Below are positions 6,745 to 7,094 of a DNA stretch of 7,094 nucleotides, in pieces. The stretch spans positions 1-7,094 of the forward strand of contig JAFXBO010000112.1 in NCBI GenBank assembly GCA_017521775.1, given 5' to 3'. This DNA comes from Clostridia bacterium. Lineage in GTDB: Bacteria > Bacillota > Clostridia > UBA1381. The notes under the pieces are model-generated. The model was not told the DNA's origin. It saw nothing but the letters and a program-made list of their open reading frames with translations, and did no database searches. Each line of letters opens with the position of its first letter. The stretch's first letter is position 1. The position numbers and the translations under genes were made by a program.

Positions 6745-7094
6745 ATGAGAATACTTGCGATAGATTATGGTGACAGTCGGGTTGGTCTTGCAGTAAGTGA
6801 TATTATGGGCTGGACTGCGCAAGGGATTAAGACTGTACAAAACAAATCAATGAAAAAATTGCTTGAAGAAATTGAGCCTGTGTTAAAGGAATATAAACCT
6901 GAAAAAATAGTTATTGGTTTGCCTAAAAATATGGACGGCACATTGGGTTTTCGTGCCGAGGAAACATACAAGTTCGCAGGAAATCTTAAAACAATCTACG
7001 ATAAAGAAATTGTTTATTGGGACGAAAGATTGACAACAGTCAGCGCAACTCATATCTTAAATGAAACAAACACAAGAGGTAAGAAAAGAAAAAA
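6745..7094 (+). CDS. ruvX: RuvX/YqgF-family putative Holliday junction resolvase / pre-16S rRNA nuclease (3' partial)
   Basis: The first 116 residues of an RNase H-like nuclease of the YqgF family (usually about 140 residues); the C-terminus runs off the window. Family motifs are present: the N-terminal strand MRILAIDYGDSRVGLAVSD with catalytic-type D7, IVIGLPKNMDGT at about 55-66, and DERLTT at 93-98. The last conserved acidic residue (the D of the D-AA motif) lies beyond the edge. In E. coli YqgF matures the 5' end of 16S rRNA; a Holliday-junction role was proposed earlier from its fold. AAAGGA at 6732-6737, 7 nt before ATG, supports the start. It is preceded by its own vegetative promoter although it follows a sporulation gene on the same strand. 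Confidence 0.95.
   Translation, partial: MRILAIDYGDSRVGLAVSDIMGWTAQGIKTVQNKSMKKLLEEIEPVLKEYKPEKIVIGLPKNMDGTLGFRAEETYKFAGNLKTIYDKEIVYWDERLTTVSATHILNETNTRGKKRK

Noticed and set aside
6346..6971. Minus-strand open frames across the sipL-like end and ruvX (6346-6840, 6765-6971).
   Set aside because: They lie opposite well-supported genes and show no protein family features.

Overview
The window reads as chromosome from a low-GC, spore-forming member of the Firmicutes (class Clostridia). The signs are AT-rich DNA, strong Shine-Dalgarno sites, consensus sigma-A promoters, a SipL-type spore morphogenesis protein (DUF3794 repeats plus LysM) and an OPT-family peptide transporter of the clostridial type. 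The species cannot be named from the sequence alone.

Left part (1 to about 1710): the terminal module of an integrated mobile element. A partial XRE-type regulator (its HTH tail is at the left edge) runs, with a TAATG overlap, into a complete tyrosine recombinase of the Tn916/phage type with all catalytic residues visible. Beyond the integrase lie a 10-bp direct repeat (candidate arm-type binding sites) and a bidirectional terminator. The next base pairs are the 3' end of guaA, a well-known integration site for genomic islands. The element therefore appears to sit against the guaA 3' end, with the rest of it and its far attachment site off the left edge.

Middle part (1709 to 5025, minus strand): an apparent three-gene operon transcribed leftward from a TTGATT-17-TATAAT promoter: OPT oligopeptide transporter, a small PqqD-like protein 1 bp after it, then a GMP synthase that consists only of the ATP-pyrophosphatase and dimerisation domains. 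The glutaminase (GATase) half found in ordinary bacterial GuaA is absent, so a separate glutaminase subunit or ammonia would have to supply nitrogen.

Right part (5162 to the end, plus strand): a sipL-like gene encoding three DUF3794 repeats and a C-terminal LysM domain, then the start of ruvX/yqgF. ruvX has its own perfect-consensus sigma-A promoter, whose -35 hexamer overlaps the stop codon of the spore gene. This would uncouple a housekeeping nuclease from a sporulation gene.

I found no clear new defence or mobile system. The points most worth following are the guaA-targeted element, the glutaminase-less GMP synthase and its unusual operon partners. No gene-free stretch exceeds 300 bases; the largest gap is the 199-bp divergent promoter region between the OPT and sipL-like genes.
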